NCBI GenBank assembly: GCA_029891385.1
Contig: CM057225.1
Location: 79,819,887-79,883,886 of the forward strand
DNA length: 64,000 nt
Source of the DNA: Erythroxylum novogranatense
Taxonomy: Eukaryota > Streptophyta > Magnoliopsida > Malpighiales > Erythroxylaceae
Reading direction: 5' to 3'
Below, one piece after another: positions 46,431-58,198 of the stretch. A program made the translations under genes and the position numbers. Each line of letters starts with the position of its first letter. The stretch's first letter is position 1. The notes under the pieces were generated by a model. That model had not been told where the DNA came from. It made no database searches and saw nothing but the letters and a program-made list of their open reading frames with translations.

Positions 46431-47324
46431 ATCGAGCTTATAGCTCTCAGAGGCAGCTCCAGTCACAACCATTATTATTAAACCAATTATGGAACTCAGT
46501 TATCACAATTTCCCAGTATCACATAGCAGTCAGTTCCAATTAATCAAAAGCACACATTTCAATGCTAATCATTCATATAATCATACAGTTCACATTTGCA
46601 CTTCAATATCACATTTTCACTATTTCGAACACCCATGGTCCGAAATCAATCAAAAGCAATCACACATATATCCATCCTTAACTCCACATGGCATCTGTGC
46701 ATAAAATGAAACACATAAGGTTGAGAAACCATCTAGGTTACTCACCTGCACTTCCGAGCTACAGCCTGGAAGTCTCAGCACATCCGTGGAATTGCTCCAT
46801 TGGTGCCTTTAAAAACAGTCAGAATAAACGAATATCACTAATTGCACCAATTTCAATAGTCAATTTTGCACATGTATCAAATAGATTACGTACTATACAT
46901 GTTATGACATTTCTGATTCTATTCCCGAATTTTCCCAATTCAATTCGCTTTCCTCTGATCAATAGCAATTTATAATACCATGATCCAGTTTACTAATTTC
47001 TACATTCTAAAGTCACATTCCAATTAAAATCACAATTACTATTTATTGCCACTCGATTCCGATAATCATCGAATTCAATTCCAAATTTCTATCTTATCAA
47101 TTTCAAATTCTTATTCTCTAAATTCCAATCAGTCACTAAGGAACCAATTCATTTGAAGTCAAACCTCAAACACATTACTTGTAACAATCATCTCATAATC
47201 ACTTAATTTCATTTCTTCTAAATTGCAATTCCTGGTCTCAAAGATTCAATTGATCTAATAGCCAAAAGAAATTCATCCTCAAAATTTCCAATTAAAACAA
47301 ACCATTTCACTTTCGGATTCAAGG

Positions 47325-47590
47325 CGTCCTCGCCGCGGCGCATGCACGCTCGCCGCGGCGAGACTTCTCACCCTCGCCGCGACCTCGCTTCCTTTCTCTC
47401 ACCGCGGCGTGAAAATCCTCTGCTCGTCGCGACGTCTTGCTTCTTTTCGTCGCGACGTCAGACGATACTACCCTTCGCCACATGGCGTCGACAAAATTTA
47501 GCTCACACCGCGTCATTTATTTAATTCTTCGTCGCGACGTGAACGTTGAGTGGGCTCGTCGCGGCGTGTTCATCACACGTCGCGACGTAC
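47325..47590. repeat. Palindrome cluster in the outer solo LTR
   Basis: Roughly nine copies of CTCGCCGCGGCG, CGTCGCGACGT or close variants, as at 44668 but with different spacers, so the clusters evolve separately in each copy while keeping the core. Confidence 0.78.
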
Positions 47591-50106
47591 GAACCCAGAA
47601 AATCGTCCGAAACCCAGAAATTTCTCAGATCTTTCAGATATAATCCATCCAAATCACTCCAGATCACTCCCAAACAACTACATATACTACACTCAACTCA
47701 TTTCTAACCCCAAATCCATCAAATTACTATTATCTCACAACACCCAAATCAAAATCAACGAAAATCTCAAAACCTAACTTCCGAAACTTTCGATTTCTCT
47801 AAACAATTTCATAACTCAATCCATGATCGAATTAAATGACTTAAATCATAGAGAAGCAGAGACTTACTTGATTCAAGCTTTAAACCTTTGAAAATCTCCA
47901 ACGATTCAAGCTTCCGATCCAACCATCACCCACGGCAAAATCTCCATTTCCTTTGAAAACAAAGGAAATTCGTGGATGACTTAACAAACGATTTCAGTTT
48001 ATATACAAAGGGATGTAGGGCTTGTTTGGCAATTTAATTGCCACAAGTCCAATTCTGAACCACCTCAATCCAATTTCTGATTCTAATTTCTCCCAATTTG
48101 CATTAACAATTAATAATAAATCCTAAAGTCATAATTCAACTTGTCTCATATCAATTGCCAATCAATCACAGACCCGGAATCCAATTTATCAATCATTATA
48201 CAAATTTTCCGGTCCGGACTCGATTCTCTAAAAATTTCAGAAAAAATCCCTATAAATTCACAAAATTAGGAAATATATATTCCCATTCTCAAATTTCAAT
48301 TTTCAAATCCTCCACATTCAATTTCACTCCAATTCTATATTCAAAACTTAATCTGTACAATAATAACTCAATTTCCAATTTACACAATTTCATCGGGAAT
48401 AGTCATACATGTATGTAAATATAAATATACTGGTGCAATCAGTATATCATTTACCAATGATTATATAAACTATAATGCATGTACAAATTCACATTTGCCT
48501 GTACTCAATCCTGAGCTGATCCAATTTACCGATATACCCGTCATTTCGGTAACGGGATGTTACAAATTGACCCATTTTATTAATGAATAGAAATGGGTTA
48601 CTTTTAAGTTTTAAGCCTTCAATTCTCACAAACCAGGAAAAGTTTCGACGCAAGACCAGTGTCATTGGATTTTTGGAGATAAACTTGTCATTTTTTAGAG
48701 GGTACCATCATTCCACTAACAGCATATGTCCCCACGCTTTGATGATGATGCTGATTTTCCTAACAACCTAAAAATGGAAGGAAATAATTTTGAAAATTTT
48801 CAAATATTGCATGGATCAATTTTCATAAATGTGACATATTGAAATTCTTGATGGTTTGCGAGATTTAAAAAAAATTGGAAAGGGTTTTGTTCATATTGAA
48901 ATATATGAAACTGATTAAATTTGAGTTGTTGTTAATTATAATTGAGACTATCTGGAGGTATTGAGTATAAATGAGGGTGTTCAGGTTAGAATTTGGTATA
49001 CCTAAATTATGAATTGGATTTATCATGAATTTTGCAATGTAAATGTGGACTAAGTGAGGCATAGACAAGTAGTTCAGAGGCCCAAATTGAGTTATGGTTT
49101 CTAGTGGATATAGAAGTGCAATTTGATTGCAAAAAAAAACCTTTTTCATAAGGGAGATGTCCATTTTATAGGGAAAACTCTACTAAATTTTCAATGGGTT
49201 CTTCGTAAAACGTGACATAATCGTTTTTAAATAAAAAATAGAGCTCCTTAAAATAAATAACAAATTAAGTCATGGTCTTATTCTCAAGTCAATCTAAAAT
49301 TAGTTTAGGTTTTACATTCTAATGAGCCTCCTTGTTTTTCTTTCTATTAATCAATTAGGAGCAGAACCTCCACTTCGAGACATCTGGTTCAATGCAAAGG
49401 AGTGTATTCTACCTATGAGTTAATATTCATGGTTTTGAGCGTGTATTAAAATTTATTCTCATATTCATCATGAAAATCGCCATCATTATCATATGCACAC
49501 ATAATACTTATACATATGGATTGATACATGCACACATATTTTTATTGTGCGATGTTATGCTTGTTTTGATATGTGATGATGTGGAGGATCGTTGTGGTAT
49601 AAGCTACCTAGTAGGCATTACCAAGCTGTGCACATAGTGAGTCAATTAGTTGGGTATGGATTTGGGTTAGTAGTTGATCCATTGATTAAGATATGACATA
49701 GTTAGGGCTATTCAGACGAGGTTGCTCTTAGATGCCAACCGATATATGGTACATGATATTGTGGCATAATTGTGGAGGTTCAGTTAAGGTTGCTCTTAGA
49801 TGGCAATCATGTCCTAGTGAGGTTAAGGCGGTTCGATTGAGGTAGTTCTCGAACTGAAGTCCACTACATTTGGACTAAGTGACCTTTATGGAACAAGAGA
49901 GCCCCTATAGCTATACTATACAGGTAAAGGGCATATTATATGGTCCTTCGTCAATCCTTCACTATTATTTATGATTTATGATTGTGACGATTATATGACA
50001 TGATATTGATATGGGAAATGCATGCATGCTTATGAAAAAATCATTATGTTATGAATTTGCATTTATGGATATAATACATTACATGCACGCACACGCACAT
50101 ATATAT

Positions 50107-50317
50107 AGAGGGGTTTTGTCCAAAGTGAAACTCTCTCGTGATAGAGTGTGCACTAAGATTTAAAACTTGCCATAAAAAAACAATCAAGAAAAAATGGAAA
50201 TAGTCAATCAAGATCTAGACAGTTAAGGGTTTGGCTTCAATGCAAGAAATATAATGAATTGCGGAATAACCTCGGTAGATTGATTCAATGAATATGGAAG
50301 CCCAAAAAAACTAATTA
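50107..50317. repeat. Direct repeat copy 1
   Basis: About 210 bp (AGAGGGGTTTTGTCCAAAG ... GAAGCCCAAAAAAACTA) repeated at 50545-50754 with point changes and small indels. This copy runs into a (TG)n tract. Confidence 0.85.
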
Positions 50318-50376
50318 TGTGTGTGTGTGTGTGTGTGTGTTGTGTGAGTGAGTGTTTGTGTGTGAGAGAGAGAGAG

Positions 50377-50434
<58 letters not shown>

Positions 50435-50446
50435 TGCGTGTGTGTA
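50318..50446. repeat. (TG)n microsatellite with internal (GA)n
   Basis: About 130 bp of TG dinucleotides, broken by TGAGTGAGTGTT and a (GA) run near 50364-50380. Confidence 0.95.
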
Positions 50447-50544
50447 ATGTATCATGTCCATAAATGCAAATTCAAAACATAATGATTTTTTTCATAAGCA
50501 TGTATGCATTTCTCATATCAATATCTTTCCTCCACTGCCTTCAA

Positions 50545-50751
50545 GGAGAGGGTTTTGGCAAACTCTCTCATGACAGAGTGTGCATTAAGATTTAAAACTT
50601 GCCGTAAAAAAAGGCAATCAAGTATAATCAAGAAAAATGGAAATAGTCAATCAAGTTCTAGAAAATTGAGGGTTTAGCTTTAATGCAAGAAACAGAATGA
50701 ATTGCAGAATAACCTTGATAGATTGATTCATTGAATCTAGAAGCCCAGAAC

Positions 50752-50754
<3 letters not shown>
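50545..50754. repeat. Direct repeat copy 2
   Basis: Second copy of the segment at 50107, same orientation, running into a (TA)n tract in place of (TG)n. Confidence 0.85.

Positions 50755-50803
<49 letters not shown>
50755..50803. repeat. (TA)n microsatellite
   Basis: About 24 TA units directly after direct repeat copy 2. Confidence 0.95.
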
Positions 50804-50806
<3 letters not shown>

Positions 50807-51239
50807 TTTGAAATCCTTAAGAGAGCATAATATAACCATCATATTAATTCACTCAGTGAGGTCTGGCTCCTCTTAATCATTTTTTAGGATGTTCTTATTA
50901 GATCTCTTATAAAAGGGTACTTCGTCGATCTTCTTCTTCTCAGGAGATTCGATGTACATTTTTGGTGACCATTTTATCTAGAGTTACAGTAGTCTTGTAT
51001 ATGTTGGATTTCCCTTGGATTAACTACGTCAATATTGCAACACATTGTGGATTGGATATTGTTAGTATTGTTTGAGTGTTATAAGTATGAGTTTGATTGT
51101 TTTGAAATCTTATCTTTATTATATATATATAGGGATTTGATGCTATTTTAAGCTTTATAAGGGTCCAGTAAACCTTGAGTTTATTGCTCCTTTAGCACCA
51201 ATCATAGTCCAAGGTTGGAATCGTGACAATACAACATCT

Positions 51240-51454
51240 TTCTAATGCTCTCTTATATTACTATTTTCCCATAAAATAAAGATCTAAGGTGTATTGGATG
51301 AAGTGCGGAGATAAAAATAAAGCTTTTTTCATAGAGTTGTTATAAAAAGAAGAACCTCCAATAGAATCATCTCGTTGTAGCTTAACAATCAAGATTTTGA
51401 TTCCAAGGATTTGTTACTTCATAGTGTTTTGAAATATTTTTCAAATATCTTTTC
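51240..51454 (+). pseudogene. LINE ORF2 linker between endonuclease and RT
   Basis: Encodes SKVYWMKCGDKNKAFF and, after a one-base slip in a T-run, HRVVIKRRTSNRIISL. This is the conserved W-x-x-x-GD-x-N-x-x-FH segment that precedes RT in plant LINEs. It follows directly from the endonuclease part at 41810 in LINE order and joins to 59694 once the Copia element is removed. Confidence 0.75.
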
Positions 51455-52944
51455 TATTAGTAGTGTGCCCTAAGCCAATGGACATATGTGACTTTTGTAC
51501 TAACATTATGACTTATTAATAATATCTTATGAGGTATTCTTTTATGTATGCATGTATATCGTTTATGTAATGTCATTTACGTTCCATGAATAGCATTAGG
51601 CTTATGTCATCAAGTAGGTGACTTGATAGTAAAACCATAAGCATTATAATACTATTCAAAACTATCCCTGGTCGATCGTTATTGGTGGAACAATATTGAA
51701 TTAAGGCTAGTATGTGTTCTGATTGATGATCACAGCTTTCTGATCATGGATATGAGTTATCAAATCAAAAACATAGATATATGTTAGAGAACATATAATG
51801 GACCGATCCATAGAGAGAACACTACATGGTATCATGTCATTAGTGATTCTTAATATGATTTGACTTTAGTCATCTGACCTGAAGTCATCATGGTTCCCTA
51901 CATGAGGAATTCAGTGTTTTGACATTAGACTAAGTTATCTTTAATTGAATAACAAGTAGTCTTATGTTGGACATTAAATAAATAATGCGGAGGGATGTGA
52001 ATGACGTAGATGAGATTTGTACATCTCTTAAACGAGAAAGATATCATTTGGGCCTCTTGACAAGTATGACTGAAGAAATGCATGGCCGTGCTCAAATGAA
52101 TTGATGAGGAGTCATCAATGTCATTTTGTTATAATCAGTCAACTTGGGGATCAAGAAACTATGATTAATCAAAGGTTGGCATGTACCATGCCTTGTGAGT
52201 AATCTTGATATCGTGTTACAAAGGGACTGAGTTTGTAACCATGATTACAGGTTAAATCAGATTATCGATCCTCATTTGATTTGGGTAGTCATAATGTCTT
52301 ACTAGAGGCTGCTTATGACTTATGGGCCTTGAAGTATGATCAAGCCCATTGTCAACATCAAATGAGCCTACAAGGTCACACACAAAGAGTGATGTGATCT
52401 GGGCTTATTCTCTTGAGCCTAATTTATTAGGCATTGAATAAATATATGTGGATATATTTATTGGGCTATATTGAATTAAGTTGTCAGGCTTTTATTATAT
52501 GAGATATAATATGGGCTGAAACTTATTGGGCTTCAATAATTCTAATAGGTTTAGGATTATGATGTTCTTAGTCCTAATAGGAATAGGGATTAGGTTTTCT
52601 CTATAAATAGAGAAACTTATGTTTCATTAGATGAGAGACGAAAACCCTAGCCACTAGACCTAATTGTTCATTCTTCTTCCAAGAGAAAAATTGTGCAGCG
52701 TTCAAAAAGGATTTTAGAACATGCTAGCACACATTAGCCGCTACCCGGATCGTTCATCCTCTTGTGGATACCGGTAGAGGATGTTTGCGCACTGCAGCAT
52801 CTACAAATCTAAAAAAGAAACAAATACCAATATGAGTCAAGATGTAATTTTGTACGTGTTATAATTTTCGGTTATACTTCTTGTTATGCAGTATAGTCCA
52901 TTCCACTGCGTATTATGAGTACCTGGGCCATAGGTGATCCAATA
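51455..52944 (+). mobile_element. Copia 5' LTR (1490 bp)
   Basis: Starts TATTAGTAGTGTGCCC and ends GGTGATCCAATA. Both terminal dinucleotides have mutated (TG to TA, CA to TA), while the 3' LTR keeps TG...CA. Contains CTATAAATAGAGAAACTT (about 52601), a strong TATA region. Confidence 0.9.
52601..52615 (+). promoter_or_regulatory. TATA box of the Copia 5' LTR
   Basis: TCTATAAATAGAGAAAC. The same sequence lies in the 3' LTR at about 59342. Confidence 0.6.
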
Positions 52945-52945
52945 G

Positions 52946-52958
52946 TGGTATCAAAGCC
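52946..52958 (+). promoter_or_regulatory. Copia primer-binding site (initiator-Met tRNA)
   Basis: TGGTATCAAAGCC, 1 bp after the LTR, one change from the standard TGGTATCAGAGCC. Confidence 0.8.
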
Positions 52959-54229
52959 AAGTTATATGCTTCTGTATAGTCGAAAATATGCATGTTTTGA
53001 TTACATGTACTTACGGATTTGGATGCATTATAGGAATATGATTTATGTTCATGCATGTTGTTTTCAGATTTGTTTATTCTCTTGGTACTAATGTGAATAT
53101 ATGACAAGAAAGAAGTTTTCGGCCATGGAAGTTGATTACATCAAGATGTATTTCAATTATGGCTTCTTTCAACCAAAGGAAGAGTTCGAGCATGGAGATT
53201 TCTCTGTCATGTTTGTCTCAACCAAAAGTGTATCGGCCATGACATATGTTGATTTTCGAAACTTCCTTCAAAGGTGGCATCTAGGGTTATGGCCGAGGAT
53301 GCCTAGGTGACGGCTACTAGGGTTTTTGCCATGTAAGACATGGATTCGGAATAGGAAACCACAAGTATCCATGTTTGACAAGGATACTAGGAGTGCAAGA
53401 AGAAGAGTCCATATGTGATATGAATTCGGGAAAAGAATATATTCCTTATTAGATAAGGATTATAAAAGACTCTAAGAATTGGAAACCACAAAAGTATCCA
53501 TATTTGATATCGATTCGGGATTTTAAGAACTTCCTTATTAATAAATCGTGGAAAATTTTTTTGCTTTTGTGACGCTTGATTCTTCATTAGGTGTTATATA
53601 TTTTGGGTGGCTTTACATATGTTTTATTTTTATTATTTGAATATTTATATTCATGTGTAAATTACTATTCTATGCTTCTAATTTATATACTCAAGTATGT
53701 TGTGGTATAGGATTAGAACTAGCATAGGACAAACACCCTTACTAATAGGATTAGTAACTTTCATAATGTACTAAGAACGACCCTCATGACAATGTTAAGT
53801 TTATATGCCTTCCATAAAACTTTACTCATATTTATCTCTAGCTTATCCTTATGTGGGTTTTGCCAAAGCAAAGCATATGATAATCATCTAGGGAAGACAT
53901 TTGAATAATGGTGCTATTCATAGGTAAAGTATGGTTAAACTTAAGTAAGTTATCAAAACGGTTTTGGGCTTAGGGCATAAGATTGGGTTTTACATACATG
54001 CAGTACATAAGATGTAATTTAACATAAACCATCAAGAGTTACATGTGATGTAATTGAAAAGAGTTTTCTACCTAAATAACTAAGTCTTGAGTGTTAAGCC
54101 AAAGCTTTCTTAAGACTTAGTGAAATATGGATCTTGTTCTTCCCACTTTTAAATAGATATTAAATTGAGTGGGAGCTTATACCTCTTAATAATAAGAATG
54201 TTGACACTTTTTGCATAATATTGTAGATT
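52959..54229 (+). other. Copia leader, about 1.27 kb
   Basis: Non-coding stretch between primer site and gag. A 69-codon frame (53101-53310) is open but has no recognised domain. Imperfect internal repeats are visible: GGATTCGGAATAGGAAACCAC / CACAA(A)AGTATCCATRTTTGA at about 53341-53370 and 53478-53520. Confidence 0.55.
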
Positions 54230-55120
54230 ATGGCATGCACTCCATCCAACAACCTATCTATGTGATCTATCCTAGAGAAAGAAAAGTTTAATGGAAAAAA
54301 TTTTCTAGACTGGTATAGGAACTTGAGAATTGTTCTCAAGCAAGAAAGAAAGCTTTATGTCTTAGAAGAACCCATCCCTGAGGAACCGCCAGCAAATGCA
54401 CCTAAAGCTCAAAAAGGATGCTTACACGAAGCATATCAATGACTCTACGGATGTGTCATGCCTTATGTTAGGCGCCATGATCTCTGACATTCAGAAGGAT
54501 TTAGAGAAAATGGAAGCCTATGACATGCTTGCTCAACTAAAATCTATGTTTCAAGAGCAAGCACGCCAAGAGAGGTTTAGAACCACTAAGGCATTGAATT
54601 CATGTAAGATGACTCCTGGCATACCTATGAGTGCTCATGTTCTCAAGATGAAGAGTTATAATCATCATCTTGAGAAATTAGGTACATCTATTAGTCAAGA
54701 ATTGGAAACTGATCTTATTCTAGCATCTTTGACTGATGAATATGATCAGTTCATTCTTAACTACAATATGCATAATATGGAGAAGTCCATTGATGAATTG
54801 CATGAGATGCTCAAGACTGCTGAAGTGAGCTTGAAGGGAAAGGTTAAGACCACCAATTAAGTTCTTATGGTTCAAAAGGGAAAGGGCTTCAAGAAGAAGG
54901 GCACAGGCAAGGGCAAAGGTAAAATACCCAAGTTCAAGCCCAAACCTAAAGCTAAGACTAAGGCACCCAAGGAGGGAGTTTGCTTTCATTGCAATGAACC
55001 TGGTCATTGGAAAAGGAACTGCAAACTCTATTTGGAAGAGATGAAAGAGAAGAAGAATAGTGTGACTACTTCTTCAGGTATGTTTGTTATAGAGGTCAAT
55101 TTTACTCCTTCTGCATCTTG
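54230..55120 (+). pseudogene. Copia gag with zinc knuckle, broken
   Basis: ATG at 54230 (MACTPSNNLSM) is followed by an in-frame TGA at 54263-54265, then LEKEKFNGKNFLDWYRNLRI and VLKQERKLYVLEEPIPEE. A one-base insertion near 54415 shifts to the frame of 54396-54860 (DVSCLMLGAM, YDMLAQLKSMFQEQARQERF). A TAA at 54858 precedes a Lys/Gly-rich segment and the knuckle CFHCNEPGHWKRNC (54981-55023), a CX2CX4HX4C motif that binds RNA. Gag forms the virus-like particle in active elements. Confidence 0.88.
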
Positions 55121-55660
55121 GGTATAGGATACTGGAGGTGCAACTCACATTTGTACTAATGTGCAGAATCTAAGAAGGACTAGAAGATTGATTGCTGGCG
55201 AGATCGACCTGCGCGTGGGAAATGGAGCAAGAGTTGCTGCTTTATCCGTGGGAACCTATGATCTTACATTGCCTACTAGACTTATTTTAGAACTTAGGAA
55301 TTGTTATTATGTACCTACTATGAGTAGGAATATTATTTCTTTTGCTTGTTTAGAGAATGATGGATTTAAATTTTTTATTAAGAATAGAAGTATTTCCATT
55401 TATAAAAATGACATTTTATATGGCATTGCACGTCAATTAAATGGCATCTATACTCTAGACACTGAGTCTCTTACAAATGAGTCCATCTATAACATAAATA
55501 CCAAGAAGTTTAAATCTAAAGATTTGAACCTGACCTATCTCTGGCATTGTCGCTTAGGCCATGTAAATGAAAACGCATCTCAAAACTCCATCAAGATGGA
55601 TTCATTGATTCTTTTGAATCTTTTGAGACATGTGATTCTTATTTACTGGGCAAGATGACA
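55100..55660 (+). pseudogene. Copia aspartic protease and GAG-pre-integrase region
   Basis: The protease motif DTGGATHIC lies at 55128-55154, with the residue after WV changed to a TAG stop (55125-55127), just before the catalytic DTG. The following frame (55161-55658) has NCYYVPTMSRNIISF and ends with the pre-integrase signature YLWHCRLGHVNE (about 55530-55570). The zinc-finger half after it is frameshifted. Confidence 0.85.
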
Positions 55661-56390
55661 AAGGCCCCCTTCACAGGTAAAGGGGAAAGGGCCAATGAGC
55701 TATTGGGCCTTATACATACCGATGTATGTGGCCCTTTTAGCATATCAGCGAGAGGAGGTTATTTGTATTTCATTACTATTTCAGATGACTTCAGTAGATA
55801 TGGTTGTGTCTATTTAATGAAGCACAAATCTAAATCTTTTGAAAAGTTAAAAGAGTATAAGACTGAAGTACAAAATCAACTTGGCAAGATAATTAAAATC
55901 CTTTGATCTAATCGAGGAGGTGAATACTTAAGCCAAGAGTTTGATGATTATCTTAAGAATTGTGGAATCGTTTCACAATTGACTCCTCTAGGAACTCCTC
56001 AATGGAATGGTGTTTTTGAAAGGAGAAATCGAACTCTATTAGATATGGTTTGATCTATGATAAGTCAAACTGATCTTTCAAAATATTTCTCAGGATATGC
56101 TTTAGAAACCGCAGCATTTATACTGAACCGTATTCCTTCAAAGGCTGTAGAAAAGACACCTTATGAGTTATGGACTGGGAAACGTCCTAATCTATCTTGT
56201 TTAAAGGTTTGGGGTTGTGAGGCTTAAGTGAAGCGTCCTACTGCCGACAAGTGGGCACCCAAATCTAAAAAATATTTTTTTGTGGGATATCCTAAAGAAA
56301 CTAAAGGATATTATTTTTACATCCCATAAGAGAACAAAGTGTTTGTTGCTCGAAATGGTCTTTTCTTAGAGAAGGAATTTATTTCCAAAG
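55655..56390 (+). pseudogene. Copia integrase core, broken
   Basis: LLGLIHTDVCGPF and YFITISDDFSRYGCVYLMK (55690-55830) contain the first catalytic Asp. After a stop at about 55903 the sequence resumes with SNRGGEYLSQEFDDYLK and LTPLGTPQWNGVFERRNRTL (55905-56045), including the third acidic residue region. WTGKRPNLSCLKVWGCEA and KKYFFVGYPKETKGYYFY follow, with stops at about 56050, 56224 and 56327. Confidence 0.85.
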
Positions 56391-57600
56391 GAAACAGTGG
56401 GAGTAAAGTACAACGTGAAGAAATTTAAGTTTCACAAAAAGACATTGAGCCTGAAAAGGAGATTGGAGCAAGCTCACAAGCTGTTGATAAGAAGCCTTCA
56501 ACAACACAAGGCCTACATAGATCTGATAGGATTCGTCATGGGCCCGAGAGATATGGATTTCTCATTACTGAGGATGATAATGTGATGCTCATTGATCATA
56601 CTGACCCCACAACCTATCAAGAAGCTATGGAAAGTCCAAAATCTGCTAAATGGTTAAAGGCCATGAAAGAAGAGATGCAATCCATGTTTGACAATCAAGT
56701 TTGGACTTTAATTGATCAATCTAATGGCTTGAAGACCATTGGATGTAAGTGGGTTTTCAAAAAGAAACTCGACATGGATGGAAATGTGCACACTTATAAA
56801 ACAAGACTTGTTGCTAAAGGTTATCGACAACTTCATGGGATTGATTATGATGAAAAATTTTCTTCAGTAGTCATGATCAAATCCATTAGAATTCTTATTG
56901 TCATAGCTGCATACTATGATTATGAGATATGGAAAATGGATGTCAAAACAACTTTCCTTAATGAAAACTTACTTAAGGATGTATATATGATACAGCCAGA
57001 GGGTTTTGTCCTTCCTAATAATTCGAAAAGGGTGTGCAAGCTTCAACGATCCATTTACGGATTGAAGCAAGCATCAAGAAGCTAGAATCTTCATTTTGAT
57101 GAAGTTGTCAAAGAGTTTGGATTCATTAAGAGTCAAGATGAACCTTGTGTTTACAAAAAGGTTAGTGGGAGTATTGTTGTCTTTTTAGCTTTATATGTTG
57201 ATGACATATTACTCATTAGAAACGATATTCCAACCTTACAAAGTGTCAAGATTTGGTTAAGGAAACGTTTCTCAATGAAAGACTTAGGTGAGGCTACCTA
57301 TGTTCTAGGCATTAAGATCTATAGAGATAGATCAAGAAAGCTTATAGGCCTAAGTCAGAGTACATACATAGATAAGGTACTGAAAAGGTTCAATATGCAA
57401 GATTCCAAGAGAGGATTCTTGCCTATGTCATATGGAATCAAGCTTTCTAAGAAGGACTGTCCTACTTCAGGTAAAGAGCTTGAGCGCATGAGTAAGATTC
57501 CATATACATCTGCAATTGGATCTATCATGTATGCTATATTATGTACTCGACCAGATGTCTCATATGCTTTGAGCATAACAAGTAGATACCAATCTAGTTA
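56390..57600 (+). pseudogene. Copia reverse transcriptase, nearly complete with stops
   Basis: WLKAMKEEMQSMFDNQVWTL, KWVFKKKLDMDGNVHTYK, RLVAKGYRQLHGIDYDE, YEIWKMDVKTTFLNENL and KLQRSIYGLKQASRS (56630-57080). A TAG follows at about 57082. The active site YVDDILLI follows (YVDD at 57194-57205), then MKDLGEATYVLGIKIYRDRS and YTSAIGSIMYAILCTRPDV. One frameshift near 57595 separates it from RNase H. The catalytic YVDD is intact. Confidence 0.92.
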
Positions 57601-58184
57601 TGGTGAGACATTGGATAGCAGTTAAGAATATCCTTAAGTACTTGAGAAGAACTAAGGATATGTTCCTAGTCTATGGAGGACTTGAAGGAAAGCTAGTTGT
57701 AAATGGTTACACTGATGTTGGTTTTCAGTCTAACATAGATGATTTTAGATCGCAATCAGGTTTTGTGTTCTGTTTGAATGGAGGTACAGTGAGCTGGAAA
57801 AGTTCAAAGCAAGACACTGTTGTTGATTCTACAACTGAAGCTGAGTACATTGTTGCCTCGGATGCAGCTAAGGAAGCTGTATGGATCAGGAAGTTCATCA
57901 CTGAGCTTGGAGTTGTTCCTAGTATTGCAAGTCCTATAGACCTTTATTGTGATAATAATAGGGCTATAGCACAGGCTAAGGAACCAAACTCCCATCATAG
58001 ATCCAAACACATACTCAGACGTTTCCATCTAATTAGAGAGATTATTGGGAGAGGAGACGTGAAGATATGCAAAATGGGTACAAATGACAACATTGTCGAT
58101 CCACTTACTAAGCCTCTTCCATTGCCTAAGCATGAGAGTCATACGAGGTCCATGGGTATTATATATTTGACCGATTGGGCCTAG
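57600..58184 (+). pseudogene. Copia RNase H, open to its natural stop
   Basis: GYTDVGFQSNIDDFRSQSGF, WKSSKQDTVVDSTTEAEYIV (the STTEAEY motif with catalytic Glu), DLYCDNNRAIAQAKEP, HHRSKHILRRFHLIRE and NIVDPLTKPLPLPKHE, ending at TAG 58182-58184. This is the complete C-terminal RNase H of a Copia polyprotein. The first Asp is kept (TDVGF). Separated from RT by a frameshift. Confidence 0.92.
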
Positions 58185-58198
58185 TGCAAGCGGAAGAT
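58184..58198 (+). promoter_or_regulatory. Copia polypurine tract
   Basis: GTGCAAGCGGAAGAT directly before the TGTTAATAG start of the 3' LTR. Plant Copia elements usually have AAGTGGGAGAT here, so it is slightly decayed. Confidence 0.65.

Larger units (their letters stand above)
42221..48564 (-). mobile_element. Solo LTR (TGTAACATCC family), interrupted by a second member of the same family
   Basis: Left end TGTAGCACCCCACTCCCG (42221), right end AACGGGATGTTACA (48564). Flanks are AATTA (42216-42220) and AATTG (48565-48569), a TSD with one change. Removing the nested copy (42575-45798) leaves about 3.1 kb of LTR and no internal domain. It carries its own GC-rich palindrome cluster (47325-47590) and the GAGAGCCCTC repeats (46165-46330). 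Frames inside are composition artefacts. Confidence 0.75.
50002..50525. repeat. Inverted repeat pair, about 93 bp arms
   Basis: Left arm 50002-50096 (GATATTGATATGGGAAATGC...) and right arm 50435-50525, its reverse complement with about 90% or better match by eye, including CATAATGATTTTTTTCATAAGC. The arms enclose one copy of a direct repeat and a (TG)n tract. Confidence 0.85.
48565..51228 (-). mobile_element. Probable LTR with start TGTCACGATTCC at 51228, minus strand
   Basis: On the minus strand the right border reads TGTCACGATTCCAACCTTGG, a common start of plant gypsy LTRs. Just beyond it LINE sequence resumes. The region holds a stretch with repeated GAGGTTGCTCTTAGATG(C/G)CAA and GAGGTAGTTCTCGAACTG (49710-49860), GAGAGCCCC (49898) and a locally duplicated part with microsatellites (50002-50803). 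The left border would lie in 41.83-42.2 kb, beyond the nested solo LTRs, but no TSD was matched. No genes; the 62-codon frame at 48583 is not recognisable. Confidence 0.45.

Noticed and set aside
48583..48771. 62-codon frame after the solo LTR
   Set aside because: No domain recognised, and short enough to be chance in AT-rich DNA.
53101..53310. 69-codon frame in the Copia leader as an extra gene
   Set aside because: Copia leaders are normally non-coding. No known domain, and it could not be shown to be kept in other copies.
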